64,000 bases of DNA from Variovorax sp. SG517 (GCF_013376045.1 NZ_JABMJG010000003.1:558001-622000), one strand, 5' to 3'; positions 43,363 through 52,597 are shown, counted from the first letter of the stretch. Notes: generated from the sequence alone by a model not told the origin. Made by a program: numbers and translations.

Positions 43363-44109
43363 TCACAGGCCCCGTTCGACGACCGTCACCCGGGCGCCAA
43401 GCGCCTCGAAGCGCTGGACCAGGTAGTCCTTCGCCGCGACGCTTGGGTTGTCGGCCAACAACTCCAACGGCAGCTGATGCTTGAGCTTCAACAGGGCTGC
43501 GCCCGCCAGGTGCCTGTAGTTCGAAAGCTCCTTGAGCGCGGTCAGCACCTGCAAGGGCTGAGTGCCCAGATCCGTCAGATGCACCGTGTAGAAGAGGACC
43601 GTTGACGCAACGCCGTCCGGTAGAGCCGGCACATCGACCTCGATGCGCTCCATCAGCATTCGAAGATTCGGGAACAACGGCTGCGGCGACCAGCGTCCGC
43701 TTCCATGCCAGTCCCAGAGGACGGGTACTTCGGGCTTGCTGATGTCGCCGATCAACGGATCGCCGTCCGCGGTGTGCAGAACCACCCAATGCGGCTGCCA
43801 TTGGCCCTTGGCCACGGCGTCGCGCCACACCAGATGTTCCGGCGTGCTGGCTGCCTGGTCCAGGATGAAACGGTAGCCCTCCATTTGCGCCATCAGGCCA
43901 GGCTCATCGAAAGCGCCCGAGCCCGTGAGCTCGCCGCGCCAGCCGTCGCGCCAACCCGTCTCGTCCAACACCAGGGACTGCGCCTCCACACTGCGGCACC
44001 AGGCGAACCACTCCTGGATCGGCGGGGGCAGAGGCGGCAGCGTGAACTGTGCAGTCAGCGAGGCCTGAATGGCCGGTCGGCCAGGCCAGTTGTCGCGGGT
44101 GAGTGCCAT
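43363..44109 (-). CDS. Uncharacterised 248-aa protein with SMI1/KNR4-like N-part and L7/L12-like C-part
   Basis: The N-terminal two thirds (about 28-165) contain PPPIQEWFAWC and HWVVLHTADGDPLIGDISKPEVPVLWDWHGSG, reminiscent of SMI1/KNR4 (SUKH) domains, which often act as immunity proteins. The C-terminal 60 residues (QVLTALKELSNYRHLAGAALL to QRFEALGARVTVVERGL) resemble the C-terminal domain of ribosomal protein L7/L12. Both assignments are by eye and tentative. It has no signal. Codon usage looks slightly less GC-extreme than its neighbours. No toxin gene is adjacent. Confidence 0.6.
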   Translation of the reverse strand: MALTRDNWPGRPAIQASLTAQFTLPPLPPPIQEWFAWCRSVEAQSLVLDETGWRDGWRGELTGSGAFDEPGLMAQMEGYRFILDQAASTPEHLVWRDAVAKGQWQPHWVVLHTADGDPLIGDISKPEVPVLWDWHGSGRWSPQPLFPNLRMLMERIEVDVPALPDGVASTVLFYTVHLTDLGTQPLQVLTALKELSNYRHLAGAALLKLKHQLPLELLADNPSVAAKDYLVQRFEALGARVTVVERGL

Positions 44110-44173
44110 GAATGCCTCAGGATTTTTCTGCAGTGGACCGACCAGGCGGCGGGTGCCGCCGCCTCAACGGGCC

Positions 44174-44386
44174 CTACTGACGCTTCCTGCCCAGCTTCAA
44201 CAGCTCGACCACAATCAGCACCACCCCCAGCACCACCGCGAACCAGCCCACCAGATAGGCCCCCGCCACCATCTCGAACCAGCGCGTGCCCTGCAGGAAG
44301 CGCGGCCCCAGCAGGACGGCAGCGCCGATCACTAGGCAGAGGATGCCGCGTTCGAGCGTGCGGAGAGGTCGTTTGGGCTGGGCCAT
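44174..44386 (-). CDS. Small membrane protein, unknown
   Basis: A 70-residue protein with two hydrophobic helices (ILCLVIGAAVLLGPRF and LVGWFAVVLGVVLIVVELLKL). It has a basic N-terminus and C-terminus (KRPLRTLER, KLGRKRQ), which fits an inner-membrane hairpin with both ends in the cytoplasm. I do not recognise a family. It lies downstream of the beta-propeller lipoprotein gene (32 bp gap), so the two may be cotranscribed. Confidence 0.7.
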   Translation of the reverse strand: MAQPKRPLRTLERGILCLVIGAAVLLGPRFLQGTRWFEMVAGAYLVGWFAVVLGVVLIVVELLKLGRKRQ

Positions 44387-44418
44387 GGGTCTTCGTTCTT
44401 TCGGGGGAGGCTGGTCTG

Positions 44419-45609
44419 TCAGTGCGTCATTTTCCCGCGCATCGCGGCCGGATGGCCCTGAAGCTGGAACGACTGGCCCGTGGGCACCAGCGTGTCTCCA
44501 TCGAGCCGCAGGATGGTGATGTCCTGGTCGATGAAGTTGCCCACGTACAGATACCGGCCATCGGCGCTCCACACCGCGCCCTCGGGCAGCCCGCGCACCA
44601 CCACCTCGTTGGCGCGCGTGACCTTCTTGCCGTCGATCTTCAGCAGCACCACCGAGCCGTTGCGGTTGTAGAAGTAGGCGTTCTTCGCCGCGTTGCTGCC
44701 GCGCAGGATCACGGCCACCGCATGCCGGCCGGTCGGGCTCACGGCCAGGCCCTCGGGGCCGTCGCCGACCACCACCTTGTCGATCACGCGCGGCGGCGCG
44801 GCTTCCAGGTCGATCACGCTGACCGTGTCGACCTGTCCGTCGGAGGCGCCCGAGTTGCCGTTGTCGGCGGTCAGCGCGAGCTTGCCGTCGGGCGTCACGT
44901 CGACGTTGTAGGGCCACAGGCCGGCGGCGAGATCGACCTTGTTGTAGCTGACCTTCTCGCCGTTCACGTCGAGCAGCGCGATCTTGTGGCTCGGAAACTT
45001 GGCCGCCAGCGCGCGCTTGCCGTCGGGCGTGAAGCGCACGTGCGCCACCGAGTCGCCCATGGCCACCGTGTCGACCAGCGTCACCTTCTTGCCCGAGATG
45101 CGCAGCACGCTCACCGAGTTGTCGGCGCGGTTGGCCACCAGCGCGAGGTCGCCTGCGCGGTTGATCGACAGGCCCGAGGGCTGCCTGCCCACCTGAAGGG
45201 TGTCGAGCAGCTTGGGCGGCGTGGTGGTCAGGTCGATCACGAAGAGCCGGTTGTCCGGCACCTGCTTGCGCGCGCCGTTCTCCTCGACCACGTTGAGCGA
45301 GTTGGCAACCAGCGCCAGCGTCTCGCCGGGCGTGATCGCGAGGTTGGTCGGCGGGCCGGCGATGGTGTTGTCCAGCTGCAGCGTGCCGAGCACCTTGGGA
45401 GCGAGCGGATCGGTGCCGATGTCCAGCACCTGCACCGTGTCGCGCCCCATTGGCCCGAGGATCACCGCGCCGGCGTCGTTCCACGACTGCTTTTCGTCGT
45501 TGGCCACCAGCATCAGCTGGCGCTGCGGCACGGTGGGGGTGAGGTTCGTGCAGCCGACGAGGGCGGCCAGGGCCGCGAGCGCCGCGAGGGTGGCAGGGCG
45601 GAACTTCAT
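44419..45609 (-). CDS. YncE-like beta-propeller lipoprotein
   Basis: A 396-residue protein with a lipobox (ALVGC, Cys about residue 20) and a beta-propeller built of repeats such as VSVLRISGKKVTLVDTVAMGDSVAHVRFTPDGKRALAAKF and NVDVTPDGKLALTADNGNSG. The blade signatures match YVTN/YncE-type proteins, which are periplasmic and may bind DNA or ligands. It is likely anchored in the outer or inner membrane. The ligand is unknown. It is divergent from the DUF2164 gene. Confidence 0.88.
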   Translation of the reverse strand: MKFRPATLAALAALAALVGCTNLTPTVPQRQLMLVANDEKQSWNDAGAVILGPMGRDTVQVLDIGTDPLAPKVLGTLQLDNTIAGPPTNLAITPGETLALVANSLNVVEENGARKQVPDNRLFVIDLTTTPPKLLDTLQVGRQPSGLSINRAGDLALVANRADNSVSVLRISGKKVTLVDTVAMGDSVAHVRFTPDGKRALAAKFPSHKIALLDVNGEKVSYNKVDLAAGLWPYNVDVTPDGKLALTADNGNSGASDGQVDTVSVIDLEAAPPRVIDKVVVGDGPEGLAVSPTGRHAVAVILRGSNAAKNAYFYNRNGSVVLLKIDGKKVTRANEVVVRGLPEGAVWSADGRYLYVGNFIDQDITILRLDGDTLVPTGQSFQLQGHPAAMRGKMTH

Positions 45610-45710
45610 GGTGTGCGTCTCCGGTGTTGTTGTGAGCGCGCATGGTAGCGAAGGGCGGGGCCGGTGCCCTGCACAATCGACGGCCCGAACCTCCCGAGGA
45701 CAGAAGACCC

Positions 45711-45983
45711 ATGACCATCGAGATCCCGAAAGAAGCCCGCCAGCAGGCCATCACCTCCATCGAGCGCTATTTCCGCGAGAACATGGAGGAGCCCATCGGC
45801 AACGTCGCGGCCGGCGCGCTGCTGGGCTTCTTCCTCGAGGAGATCGGGCCGCTGGTCTACAACCGGGCGGTGGCCGAGGTGCAGGAGCGGCTGCAGGCGC
45901 GCGTTTCGGAGATCGACCTCGAGGTACACGAGGACGAGTTCCAGTACTGGCGTAAGTTCGACAAGCAGAAGAAGGGCCGCTAG
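45711..45983 (+). CDS. DUF2164 family protein
   Basis: A 90-residue DUF2164 protein. The family sequence [61 protein letters not shown] covers most of it. It is a soluble helical protein of unknown function. GGAGGA-like spacing is not evident; GAGGACAGAAGACCC precedes the ATG. The gene stands alone between the beta-propeller gene and the exported hypothetical. Confidence 0.9.
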   Translation: MTIEIPKEARQQAITSIERYFRENMEEPIGNVAAGALLGFFLEEIGPLVYNRAVAEVQERLQARVSEIDLEVHEDEFQYWRKFDKQKKGR

Positions 45984-46058
45984 CAAAGCCGGGCGGCGTG
46001 GTGCCTGCGCATCGCGGCGGGTTCGGAAATGCTTCAAAACGTTGCAGAATTCGGGGCC

Positions 46059-46481
46059 ATGCACCTTCACCGCACTTTCCAACGCCGCGCGACTTCCCCC
46101 GTTCTGCGCGCTCTCGCGGCCTTGCCCCTCGTGCTCGCCGCATCCTTCGCCACCGCACAGCAGGATCCGTCGGGCTTTCCGCTCGACTCGGTCGGCTACC
46201 TGAACGAGGAGCTGCCCCGCATGGAGGCAGCCATCGCCGCCAAGGACCGCAGCTTCTTCCACGGCGCGATGGTCCGCACGCTGGAGTTCTCGGAGCGCTG
46301 GGGCTTCAAGAGCAAGGCCAATCCCGAGCTCGCTGCATACCCGATGTGCACGGCGGCGGTGATGGACTACGCTGTGGTCGGCATGTGCAGGCTCACGCCG
46401 TCCGACGAGTGCGAGCCGGGCCTGGCCTCGCGCTTCGACGCGAACGTGCAGCGCTGCCGCGAAGTGGCCGCGAAAAAATAA
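46059..46481 (+). CDS. Exported hypothetical protein
   Basis: A 140-residue protein with an N-terminal signal peptide ([18 protein letters not shown], cleavage about residue 34). The mature domain has three Cys (PMCTAAV, GMCRLT, DECEPG and RCRE), perhaps paired as disulfides. I do not recognise a family. The ATG at 46059 has a GGGG-type site nearby; an in-frame ATG at 46029 would add ten residues. It lies 26 bp before the enoyl-CoA hydratase start, so both may be in one transcript. Confidence 0.7.
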   Translation: MHLHRTFQRRATSPVLRALAALPLVLAASFATAQQDPSGFPLDSVGYLNEELPRMEAAIAAKDRSFFHGAMVRTLEFSERWGFKSKANPELAAYPMCTAAVMDYAVVGMCRLTPSDECEPGLASRFDANVQRCREVAAKK

Positions 46482-46507
46482 GCGAACAACCGGAAGAGAC
46501 ACTCGCC

Positions 46508-47308
46508 ATGGACTACGCCGCCCGCTACAGGACCCTCGCCATCGAGCGCCGTGGGGCGAACGGCGCGGTGCTCGACATCCGGATGCTGGCGGCCAACGGC
46601 AAGCTGCCCACGGCGGGCCATGACGGGCATCGCGAACTCGCCGAGATCTGGCGCGACGTGTCGGCCGACGACAGCGTGCGCTGCGCGGTGCTGCGGGGCG
46701 AGGGGCTGGGCTTCTCGGGCGGCGGCGACCTGGCCATGGTGCAGGACATGACCACCGACGACGCGGTGCGCCAGCGCGTGTGGCGCGAGGCGCGCGACCT
46801 CGTCTACAACATCGTCAACTGCGACAAGCCCATCGTGAGCGCCATGCACGGCCCTGCGGTGGGCGCGGGCCTGGTGGCGGGGCTGCTGGCCGACATCTCC
46901 ATTGCCGCGAAGAACGCGAAGATCGTCGACGGCCACACCCGCCTGGGCGTGGCGGCGGGCGACCACGCGGCCATCGTCTGGCCGCTTTTGTGCGGCATGG
47001 CCAAGGCCAAGTACCACCTGCTGCTGTGCGAGCCGGTGAGCGGCGAGGAGGCCGAGCGCATCGGCCTCGTGTCGCTCGCGGTGGAAGAGGCCGACCTGCT
47101 GGCGCGCGCCTACGAGGTGGCCGACCGCCTCGCAGCCGGCAGCCAGAGCGCCATCCGCTTCACCAAGTACGCGTTGAACAACTGGCTGCGCCAGGCCGGG
47201 CCGACCTTCGATGCATCGCTGGCACTCGAATTCATGGGCTTCGCGGGCGCCGACGTGCGCGAGGGCGTCGCATCACTGCGCGAGAAGCGCGCGCCGGACT
47301 TCAGCTGA
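46508..47308 (+). CDS. Enoyl-CoA hydratase/isomerase family protein
   Basis: A 266-residue crotonase-fold protein. The oxyanion-hole segments [18 protein letters not shown] and [29 protein letters not shown] are clear. The two Glu residues of the classical hydratase are not obvious (the second site reads [15 protein letters not shown]), so it may be a hydratase with altered chemistry. It carries out addition of water to, or isomerisation of, an enoyl-CoA. The ATG at 46508 follows GGAAGAG. Its stop is 18 bp before repeat copy C. Confidence 0.85.
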   Translation: MDYAARYRTLAIERRGANGAVLDIRMLAANGKLPTAGHDGHRELAEIWRDVSADDSVRCAVLRGEGLGFSGGGDLAMVQDMTTDDAVRQRVWREARDLVYNIVNCDKPIVSAMHGPAVGAGLVAGLLADISIAAKNAKIVDGHTRLGVAAGDHAAIVWPLLCGMAKAKYHLLLCEPVSGEEAERIGLVSLAVEEADLLARAYEVADRLAAGSQSAIRFTKYALNNWLRQAGPTFDASLALEFMGFAGADVREGVASLREKRAPDFS

Positions 47309-47326
47309 GGTTTTGATTTTTCGCGA

Positions 47327-47415
47327 GACACCGCGGAACCGGCTTTGCCGGGCCGCAGGTGTCGCCCCCTGAAAGGGGGTGGCGAATCGACGCGAAGTGC
47401 GCGAAGACTGAGGGG
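47327..47415. repeat. Structured intergenic repeat, copy C
   Basis: GACACCGCGGAACCGGCTTTGCCGG is followed by GCCGCAGGTGTC, so the outer GACACC/GGTGTC stem is intact. The inner CCCCC-TGAAA-GGGGG hairpin and GCGAAGTGCGCGAAG follow. The right end abuts the stop codon of the DUF2817 gene (47416), exactly as in the other copies. The left end is 18 bp from the stop of the convergent enoyl-CoA hydratase gene, so this copy sits between two 3' ends. Confidence 0.88.
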
Positions 47416-48519
47416 TCAGCCCGCTTTCAGGCCCTGCAGCGTCTGCAGCAGCACCACGCGGGTCTGCCCCAGGATCATTCCCTTCCACTCGTCGTTGTCG
47501 CAGTAGAAGGCGTCGCGCAGCCGCGTGCGGATCTCGCGCTTCTGTGCTTCGGGGGCCTCGGGGTGGCGGCGCAGCCAGGTGTCGGCGCGCAGGCGGGTCA
47601 GCACTTCGCCGTCGGGCAGGGTGCCGAACTCGAGACCCATGGGCGCGATCTTCGCGTTCGGGCATTCGTCGTACGCGGTGGAGATCACCGGGCCCGACAC
47701 GTCGGCCGAGGCCGAGTCGCCTGCGAAGGGCGCGAACACGTCGGCGCCCCACCAGGCGTGCGCGCGCGCCAGGTCTTCGGGCGTGTTGCGGCCGGGGTAG
47801 ATCTTCTCTCCGTGGCCGTAGGGGCCCAGGCCAGTGTGCACGTCGATCCAGCCCAGGTGCGTGGCCGAGGCGGCGTACTTGCGCAGGATATTGCGGATGG
47901 TCCCGTTGCTCCACGAAGGCGCGGTGCCGCCGTAGAACAGGCCGTCGGGCGAGGTGTACTGGCCGCGCGTCACGGCGGCGCGGAAGGCGCGCATGCCGTG
48001 CTTCGCCACGTATGCGGCCACGGCCGCCTCGTCTGCGGACGTCGGCGGCCAGGTGGCGGGCAGCACCAGGGGTTCGACCTCGGCGTACTCGGCGTTCACC
48101 GGAAGCGGCGCATTGAAGTCGATGTGGTTGCGGTTCAGGTCGATGTTGTCTTCGTTCGTGCGGTGCAGGTGCGAGAAGCCGTGCGGATTGATCGCGTGCA
48201 CCAGCAGCAGCGAGACGCCGGCCTGCTCCAGCCGCGAGAGCAGGTCCGCATCGTTGAGCGTGGCGATCTGCGTGCCCGAGCCGCAGAAGCCTTCGGGGCC
48301 GTGCGTGCCGGAGCTCACCAGCAGCACCTTCTTCGCGTCGATGGCGCCGACCAGCGCGACGTCGGTGGCCAGCTCTTCGCCGAGCGCGCCCCTGTGCGCT
48401 TCCATCACGAAGGACTCGACGGCGGCGCCGCGCTGCGCCGCGGCTTCCAGGAACTTGGCGCGGGCCTCGACGTACGTGCCCGAGAAGAACCGCGTGGCGG
48501 CAGTGGGTTGTGCTTGCAT
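47416..48519 (-). CDS. DUF2817 / M14-like metallopeptidase
   Basis: A 367-residue zinc-carboxypeptidase-like protein. The metal site is HGPEGFCGS (His, Glu) early, with EDNIDLNRNHIDF and WIDVHTGLGPYGHGEK later providing the second His and the substrate pocket. DUF2817 proteins probably remove or hydrolyse amino-acyl groups; the specificity is unknown. There is no signal peptide, so it is cytoplasmic. The upstream neighbour is an MHS-type transporter in the same direction, so a transport-and-hydrolysis pair is plausible. Confidence 0.83.
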   Translation of the reverse strand: MQAQPTAATRFFSGTYVEARAKFLEAAAQRGAAVESFVMEAHRGALGEELATDVALVGAIDAKKVLLVSSGTHGPEGFCGSGTQIATLNDADLLSRLEQAGVSLLLVHAINPHGFSHLHRTNEDNIDLNRNHIDFNAPLPVNAEYAEVEPLVLPATWPPTSADEAAVAAYVAKHGMRAFRAAVTRGQYTSPDGLFYGGTAPSWSNGTIRNILRKYAASATHLGWIDVHTGLGPYGHGEKIYPGRNTPEDLARAHAWWGADVFAPFAGDSASADVSGPVISTAYDECPNAKIAPMGLEFGTLPDGEVLTRLRADTWLRRHPEAPEAQKREIRTRLRDAFYCDNDEWKGMILGQTRVVLLQTLQGLKAG

Positions 48520-48568
48520 GAGGTGGGTACTCCTGTGCTTGGCGTGCTTGGAATGTTGAGGAAGGCCG

Positions 48569-49903
48569 TCAGGCGTTCGCGTGGGCGCCGGCGGCGTCGA
48601 TGTCGCGGCCCGTATGGTCGCGCAGCCAGAGCAGGCCCAGCAGCGAGACCACGGTCATCGCCACCAGGTACCACGCTGGCGCGAGCTTGCTGCCCGTGGC
48701 GTTAAGCAGCCAGGTGCTGATGAAGGGCGCGAAGCCGCCGAAGAGCGCCACGCCCACGCTGTACACCAGCGACATGCCGCTGGCGCGCACCGCCTTCGGG
48801 AACATCTCCGGCAGCATCGTGATGCCCGGCACCGTCTGCACGACCAGCCCAAAGCTGAACACGCCGAGCACCACGAAAAGCACCGTGGGCGTGGGCGAGG
48901 CGTTGAGCCACAGGAAGCCGGGGTAGATCAGCAGCGCCAGCGCGACGCGGCTCCAGACGATCAGCGTCTTGCGGCCCACCACGTCCGACAGCTTGCCGAC
49001 GAAGGGTGCGAAGGCGAAGGAGATCAGCCCGGTGAGCGCGGCGCCGAAGAGCGCCACCGATGGCGTGAAGCCCAGCTCGCGCACGGCGTAGGTCGGCATG
49101 TAGAAGGTCACGACATACGCGGCCGTGGTGCCGCCGACCAGCGACAGGATGGCCGCCAGCACCGTCCTGCCGTGCTGCGTGCAGACGATCTTCAGGCTGC
49201 TCTCGCGCGGCGCGGCGGCCTCCTGGGGCGAGATGTGCAGCGATTCCTCCAGGTGGCGGCGGATGTACATGCCCACGGGCGCGATCAGCATGCCGATGAC
49301 GAAGGGAATGCGCCAGCCCCAGTTCTGCATCGATTCGGCCGGCAGCGTGAAGGTCAAGAGGCCCACCACGATGGCGCCGAGCATCACGCCCAGGCCCTGG
49401 CTGGCGAACTGCCAGCTTGCCATGTAGCCGCGGTTGGCCGGCGTGGCGTGCTCCACCAGCAGCGTGGTCGATGCGCCCACTTCGCCGCCGGCCGAGAAGC
49501 CCTGGATGAGCCGCGCCAGCACGATGACGATGGGCGCCGCCACGCCGATCGACGCGTAGGTGGGCGTGAAGGCAATGAGCGCACAGCCCAGCGCCATCAG
49601 GAAGATGGTGAGCGTCATGGCTTTCTTGCGGCCCGCGCGGTCTGCGTACGCGCCGATCACGATGCCGCCCAGCGGCCGCATGATGAAGCCCACGCCGAAG
49701 CTGGCCACCGTCAGCAGCAGCTGGCCGTAGGAACTGAAGGTCGGGAAGAACAGCTTGCCGATCACGAGCGCCAGGAAACCGTAGACGGTGAAGTCGAAGA
49801 ACTCCAGCCCGTTGCCGATGGTGGTGGCCACGATGGTCTGGCGGCGGCGCGCGGGGGAGGAGGGGGACGAGGAGGGCGCGGGCCGGTTGCTTGGGGTGCT
49901 CAT
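48569..49903 (-). CDS. MHS-family MFS transporter
   Basis: A 444-residue major-facilitator of the metabolite:H+ symporter (MHS) family. VATTIGNGLEFFDFTVYGFLALVIGKLFFP and PLGGIVIGAYADRAGRKKAM are diagnostic (the second is the loop 2-3 motif). Family members import proline, betaine, citrate, shikimate or ketoglutarate; the substrate here cannot be told. GGAGACAC precedes the ATG at 49903. The divergent LysR regulator lies 146 bp away and is the probable controller of this transporter and the downstream peptidase. Confidence 0.92.
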   Translation of the reverse strand: MSTPSNRPAPSSSPSSPARRRQTIVATTIGNGLEFFDFTVYGFLALVIGKLFFPTFSSYGQLLLTVASFGVGFIMRPLGGIVIGAYADRAGRKKAMTLTIFLMALGCALIAFTPTYASIGVAAPIVIVLARLIQGFSAGGEVGASTTLLVEHATPANRGYMASWQFASQGLGVMLGAIVVGLLTFTLPAESMQNWGWRIPFVIGMLIAPVGMYIRRHLEESLHISPQEAAAPRESSLKIVCTQHGRTVLAAILSLVGGTTAAYVVTFYMPTYAVRELGFTPSVALFGAALTGLISFAFAPFVGKLSDVVGRKTLIVWSRVALALLIYPGFLWLNASPTPTVLFVVLGVFSFGLVVQTVPGITMLPEMFPKAVRASGMSLVYSVGVALFGGFAPFISTWLLNATGSKLAPAWYLVAMTVVSLLGLLWLRDHTGRDIDAAGAHANA

Positions 49904-50004
49904 GTGTCTCCAGTTGTGGATTGGCTTTTTGGAATGGGTCTTCGCGGGTGTCGGTCGAAGGTCTACGGGCCTGGTCGCGCCGGATGCTAGAGACTCACTG
50001 CTGT

Positions 50005-50052
50005 CATGAAAAGACAATAATTGGGCGTCGAAGATAACTTTTGGTTTTCATG
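50005..50052. promoter_or_regulatory. Inverted repeat upstream of the LysR gene
   Basis: CATGAAAA (50005-50012) and TTTTCATG (50045-50052) form a perfect 8-bp inverted repeat with a 32-bp spacer, in an AT-rich stretch between the divergent MHS transporter and LysR genes. The right half overlaps the LysR start codon. The spacing is larger than a typical LysR box, so it could be two half-sites or a chance repeat; a LysR operator is plausible here. Confidence 0.5.
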
Positions 50053-50952
50053 AAACCCAACCAGCTGCATGCCTTCGTGGCCGTGGTCGAGCAGTTGAGC
50101 ATCCGCGCCGCCGCGCGCGTGCTGGGCATCTCGCAGCCGGCGGTCACCAAGATCGTGCGCGAACTGGAGCGCGAAGTCGGCGCGCCGCTGGTGGAGCGCA
50201 GCGTCAAGGGCGTGCAGCTCACCGAATTCGGCAAGGCCTTCGCGCCGCGCGCCCGGCTGCTGCTGGCCGACATGCAGCGTGCCCGCGACGAGATCGCGCA
50301 GATCCGCGACGGGCTCACCGGCAAGGTCTCCCTGGCCGTCAGCACCTCCTTCGCGCTCACCGTGCTGCCGGCCGCGTTCAAGGACTTTCACGCCCGGCTG
50401 CCTGCCGTCGACGTGCAGTTCAGCGAAACAGTGCTGCCCTGGATGCTGGCCCGCCTGCGCGAGGGCTCGCTCGACTTCGCGGTGGCGCACGTGGTGCCCG
50501 GTCGGCTCGACCCGCAGTTCGAGGCGATGGAGCTCTTTCCGGTGAAGCTGGTGGTGGGCCTGCGCGAGCGTCACCCGCTGCGCGCGAGCCGTTCGATACG
50601 CGATCTCTACAAGGCTGAATGGATTCTTCCAGGCGACGACCACTTCAGCGGCCGCGAGGCCGTGTCGCCGTTGCTGCCGCTGGGTCTGCCGCCGCCGGCG
50701 CGGGTGATCCAGGGGCAATCCGTCACGGTGGCGCTGGCGCTGGTCGGGCAGATGGACCTCGTCGGCCTGTTCGTCGAGCCGCTGGCCACGCTGACCTTCA
50801 AGCGCCACGGCATCCGCCGCGTGGAGATCGAGGAAGAACTGCCTGTGCTGAACGTCTGCGTCATCAAGCGGCGCGGACAGCTGCTGACGCCGGCCGCGCA
50901 GCATTTCGTGGAATGCATCCAGCGGGCCTCGGTGGCGGCGATGGCTGCCTAG
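50050..50952 (+). CDS. LysR-family transcriptional regulator
   Basis: A 300-residue LysR regulator. The winged helix reads FVAVVEQLSIRAAARVLGISQPAVTKIVRELEREVGAPLVERSVKG at the N-terminus, and the effector-binding domain follows from about residue 90. The ATG at 50050 gives the usual helix-turn-helix spacing. It is divergent from the MHS transporter/DUF2817 pair, which it probably controls. Its TAG stop overlaps the GST gene stop in a CTAG tetranucleotide. Confidence 0.9.
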   Translation: MKPNQLHAFVAVVEQLSIRAAARVLGISQPAVTKIVRELEREVGAPLVERSVKGVQLTEFGKAFAPRARLLLADMQRARDEIAQIRDGLTGKVSLAVSTSFALTVLPAAFKDFHARLPAVDVQFSETVLPWMLARLREGSLDFAVAHVVPGRLDPQFEAMELFPVKLVVGLRERHPLRASRSIRDLYKAEWILPGDDHFSGREAVSPLLPLGLPPPARVIQGQSVTVALALVGQMDLVGLFVEPLATLTFKRHGIRRVEIEEELPVLNVCVIKRRGQLLTPAAQHFVECIQRASVAAMAA

Positions 50953-51605
50953 CGCGAAGGAGGGAAGAGCACGCCGGCCTCGCCCGGCTTCCAGGGCTCG
51001 TACTTGTGCATGGCGCGCTCGAAGAGCTCGGAGGTTGTCCAGGCTGATAGCCAGGCCTGCAGGCGCGGCCAGGGCTGGGCGTTGAACCATGCCGTGTCGA
51101 CCATCGCGAACTGGCGCACGAAGGGCATGAGTGCGGCATCGGCCAGCGTCGAGTGGGCGCCGGCCAACTGCTGCGAGGCCGACAATCGGGCTTCGAGATC
51201 GAGCAGGAAGGCCGCGCCGCGCTCGCGTGCCGGTTCGCCGCCATCCAGATGCCGCTCGGGGTACTTGTAGCGGTCGAGCAGGGGCTTGAAGCCGTCGTCG
51301 CAGGCGGCGACCAGCGCGAGCATGTCCTGCAGCGTGCCCACCTCGGGTTGGAGCCAGCCCTGCGGATCGCTGCGCCGCAGGGCCCACAGCATCACGTCGA
51401 GGCTCTGCTCCAGCACCGATCCGTCTTCCACGATCAGCACCGGCACCGTGCCCTTGGGCGAGGCCGCAAGCATCTCGGCCGGCTTGTTCCGAAGCACCAC
51501 CTCGCGCAGCTCGCAGCGCTGCCCCGCGGCGACCAGCGCGAGGCGGGCCCGCATCGCATAGGGGCAGCGGCGGAACGAATAGAGAACGGACAGGGCGGAA
51601 GGCAT
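50949..51605 (-). CDS. Glutathione S-transferase family protein
   Basis: A 218-residue GST-like protein. The thioredoxin-fold N-terminus carries CPYAMRARLALVAAG with Cys in the glutathione-site position, as in GrxB/omega-like or beta-class GSTs, and SPKGTVPVLIVEDGSVLEQSLDVMLW completes the G-site. The helical C-terminal domain follows. It could act in dethiolation or detoxification. The ATG at 51605 has no strong ribosome site. It is convergent with the LysR gene and divergent from the AraC gene. Confidence 0.88.
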   Translation of the reverse strand: MPSALSVLYSFRRCPYAMRARLALVAAGQRCELREVVLRNKPAEMLAASPKGTVPVLIVEDGSVLEQSLDVMLWALRRSDPQGWLQPEVGTLQDMLALVAACDDGFKPLLDRYKYPERHLDGGEPARERGAAFLLDLEARLSASQQLAGAHSTLADAALMPFVRQFAMVDTAWFNAQPWPRLQAWLSAWTTSELFERAMHKYEPWKPGEAGVLFPPSR

Positions 51606-51674
51606 TCGATTCGGAGGGGCGGAGTCAGAGATTTTCGGGCATGCCATGGTCGGTTTTCCCGACAATCGGACCCC

Positions 51675-52544
51675 ATGGCCGACCGCCTCTTCCTCCGGCT
51701 CGACGACGACCCGCTGCACGGGCCGGAGTCGGGCGCGCCCGCCGGCACGCTGCGCGCGTTTCCGGTCGCGGCCGCGCTGCGCGGGCATGTCTCGCACCTC
51801 ATGCTGTGCCGCGAGAACCTTGCCGACGGCCACGAGGTACGCGAGCGCGTGCTGCCTGACGGCGCCGTGCGGCTGATCTTCAACTTCGGCGATGCGCCCT
51901 TCGTCGGGGACGAGCAGGGGCAGGCGGTGGAGGCCGTCGGCGCCTCGACCACGCCGGTCATGTTGCGCATGCGGCGGAAGGTGGAGGGCCTTTCCGTCAC
52001 CCTCCGCCCCGGCGCCGCCGCCGCACTGCTGGGACTGCCGGCCGGAGAGATCGGCGGCACGGCTGTGCATCTCGACGAGCTCTGGCGGGGCGAAGGCGCG
52101 GAACTGCTCGAATGCATGACCGAAGCGCGCGACGATGCGGCGCGGGTGGCGCTGCTGCAGGCCGTGCTGCTGCGCAGGCTCCGCGACGGCGATGCCGGGG
52201 GCAACGCTGCCGCCATCCGAGCGGCGCAGCTCATTGCAGACTCGGGCGGGCGGCGCCCGTTGCGCGAGGTGGCGGCCGCAGTCGGCATCGGAGAGCGGCG
52301 TCTGCAGCAACTCTTCCATGCCCACGTGGGGCTCTCGCCGCGCGCCTGGAGCCGTCTTGCGCGCATGCACGGCTGCCTGCGCGCGCTGCGGCAGCAGCCC
52401 TCGCCGGCCTGGGCCGAGGTGGCGCTGGAGGGCGGCTTCTACGACCAGTCGCACCTGGTCAACGAGTTCCGCGCGCTGTGCGGCGTCACGCCGACCGAGT
52501 TCCTCGACCAGGCGGTTTCGGGTTCTTCCAAGACGGCGGGTTGA
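51675..52544 (+). CDS. AraC-family transcriptional regulator
   Basis: A 289-residue AraC-type regulator. The C-terminal DNA-binding domain holds two helix-turn-helices: PLREVAAAVGIGERRLQQLFHAHVGLSPRAWSRLARMHGCLRALR and EVALEGGFYDQSHLVNEFRALCGVTPTEFLDQ. The N-terminal 170 residues (RLIFNFGDAPFVGD, TLRPGAAAALLGLPA) resemble the DUF6597-type ligand domain seen in many AraC proteins. It is divergent from the GST gene and 53 bp upstream of the SDR gene, which it may regulate. Confidence 0.9.
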   Translation: MADRLFLRLDDDPLHGPESGAPAGTLRAFPVAAALRGHVSHLMLCRENLADGHEVRERVLPDGAVRLIFNFGDAPFVGDEQGQAVEAVGASTTPVMLRMRRKVEGLSVTLRPGAAAALLGLPAGEIGGTAVHLDELWRGEGAELLECMTEARDDAARVALLQAVLLRRLRDGDAGGNAAAIRAAQLIADSGGRRPLREVAAAVGIGERRLQQLFHAHVGLSPRAWSRLARMHGCLRALRQQPSPAWAEVALEGGFYDQSHLVNEFRALCGVTPTEFLDQAVSGSSKTAG

Positions 52545-52597
52545 GCGCTGGCTATCTTCATCCGCTCTCAGGCAAAAGGATCAAAGGAGCCATCAGG

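Noticed and set aside
46367..47017. A 216-codon minus-strand frame opposite the enoyl-CoA hydratase
   Set aside because: Shadow frame without motifs; the crotonase on the plus strand is complete.
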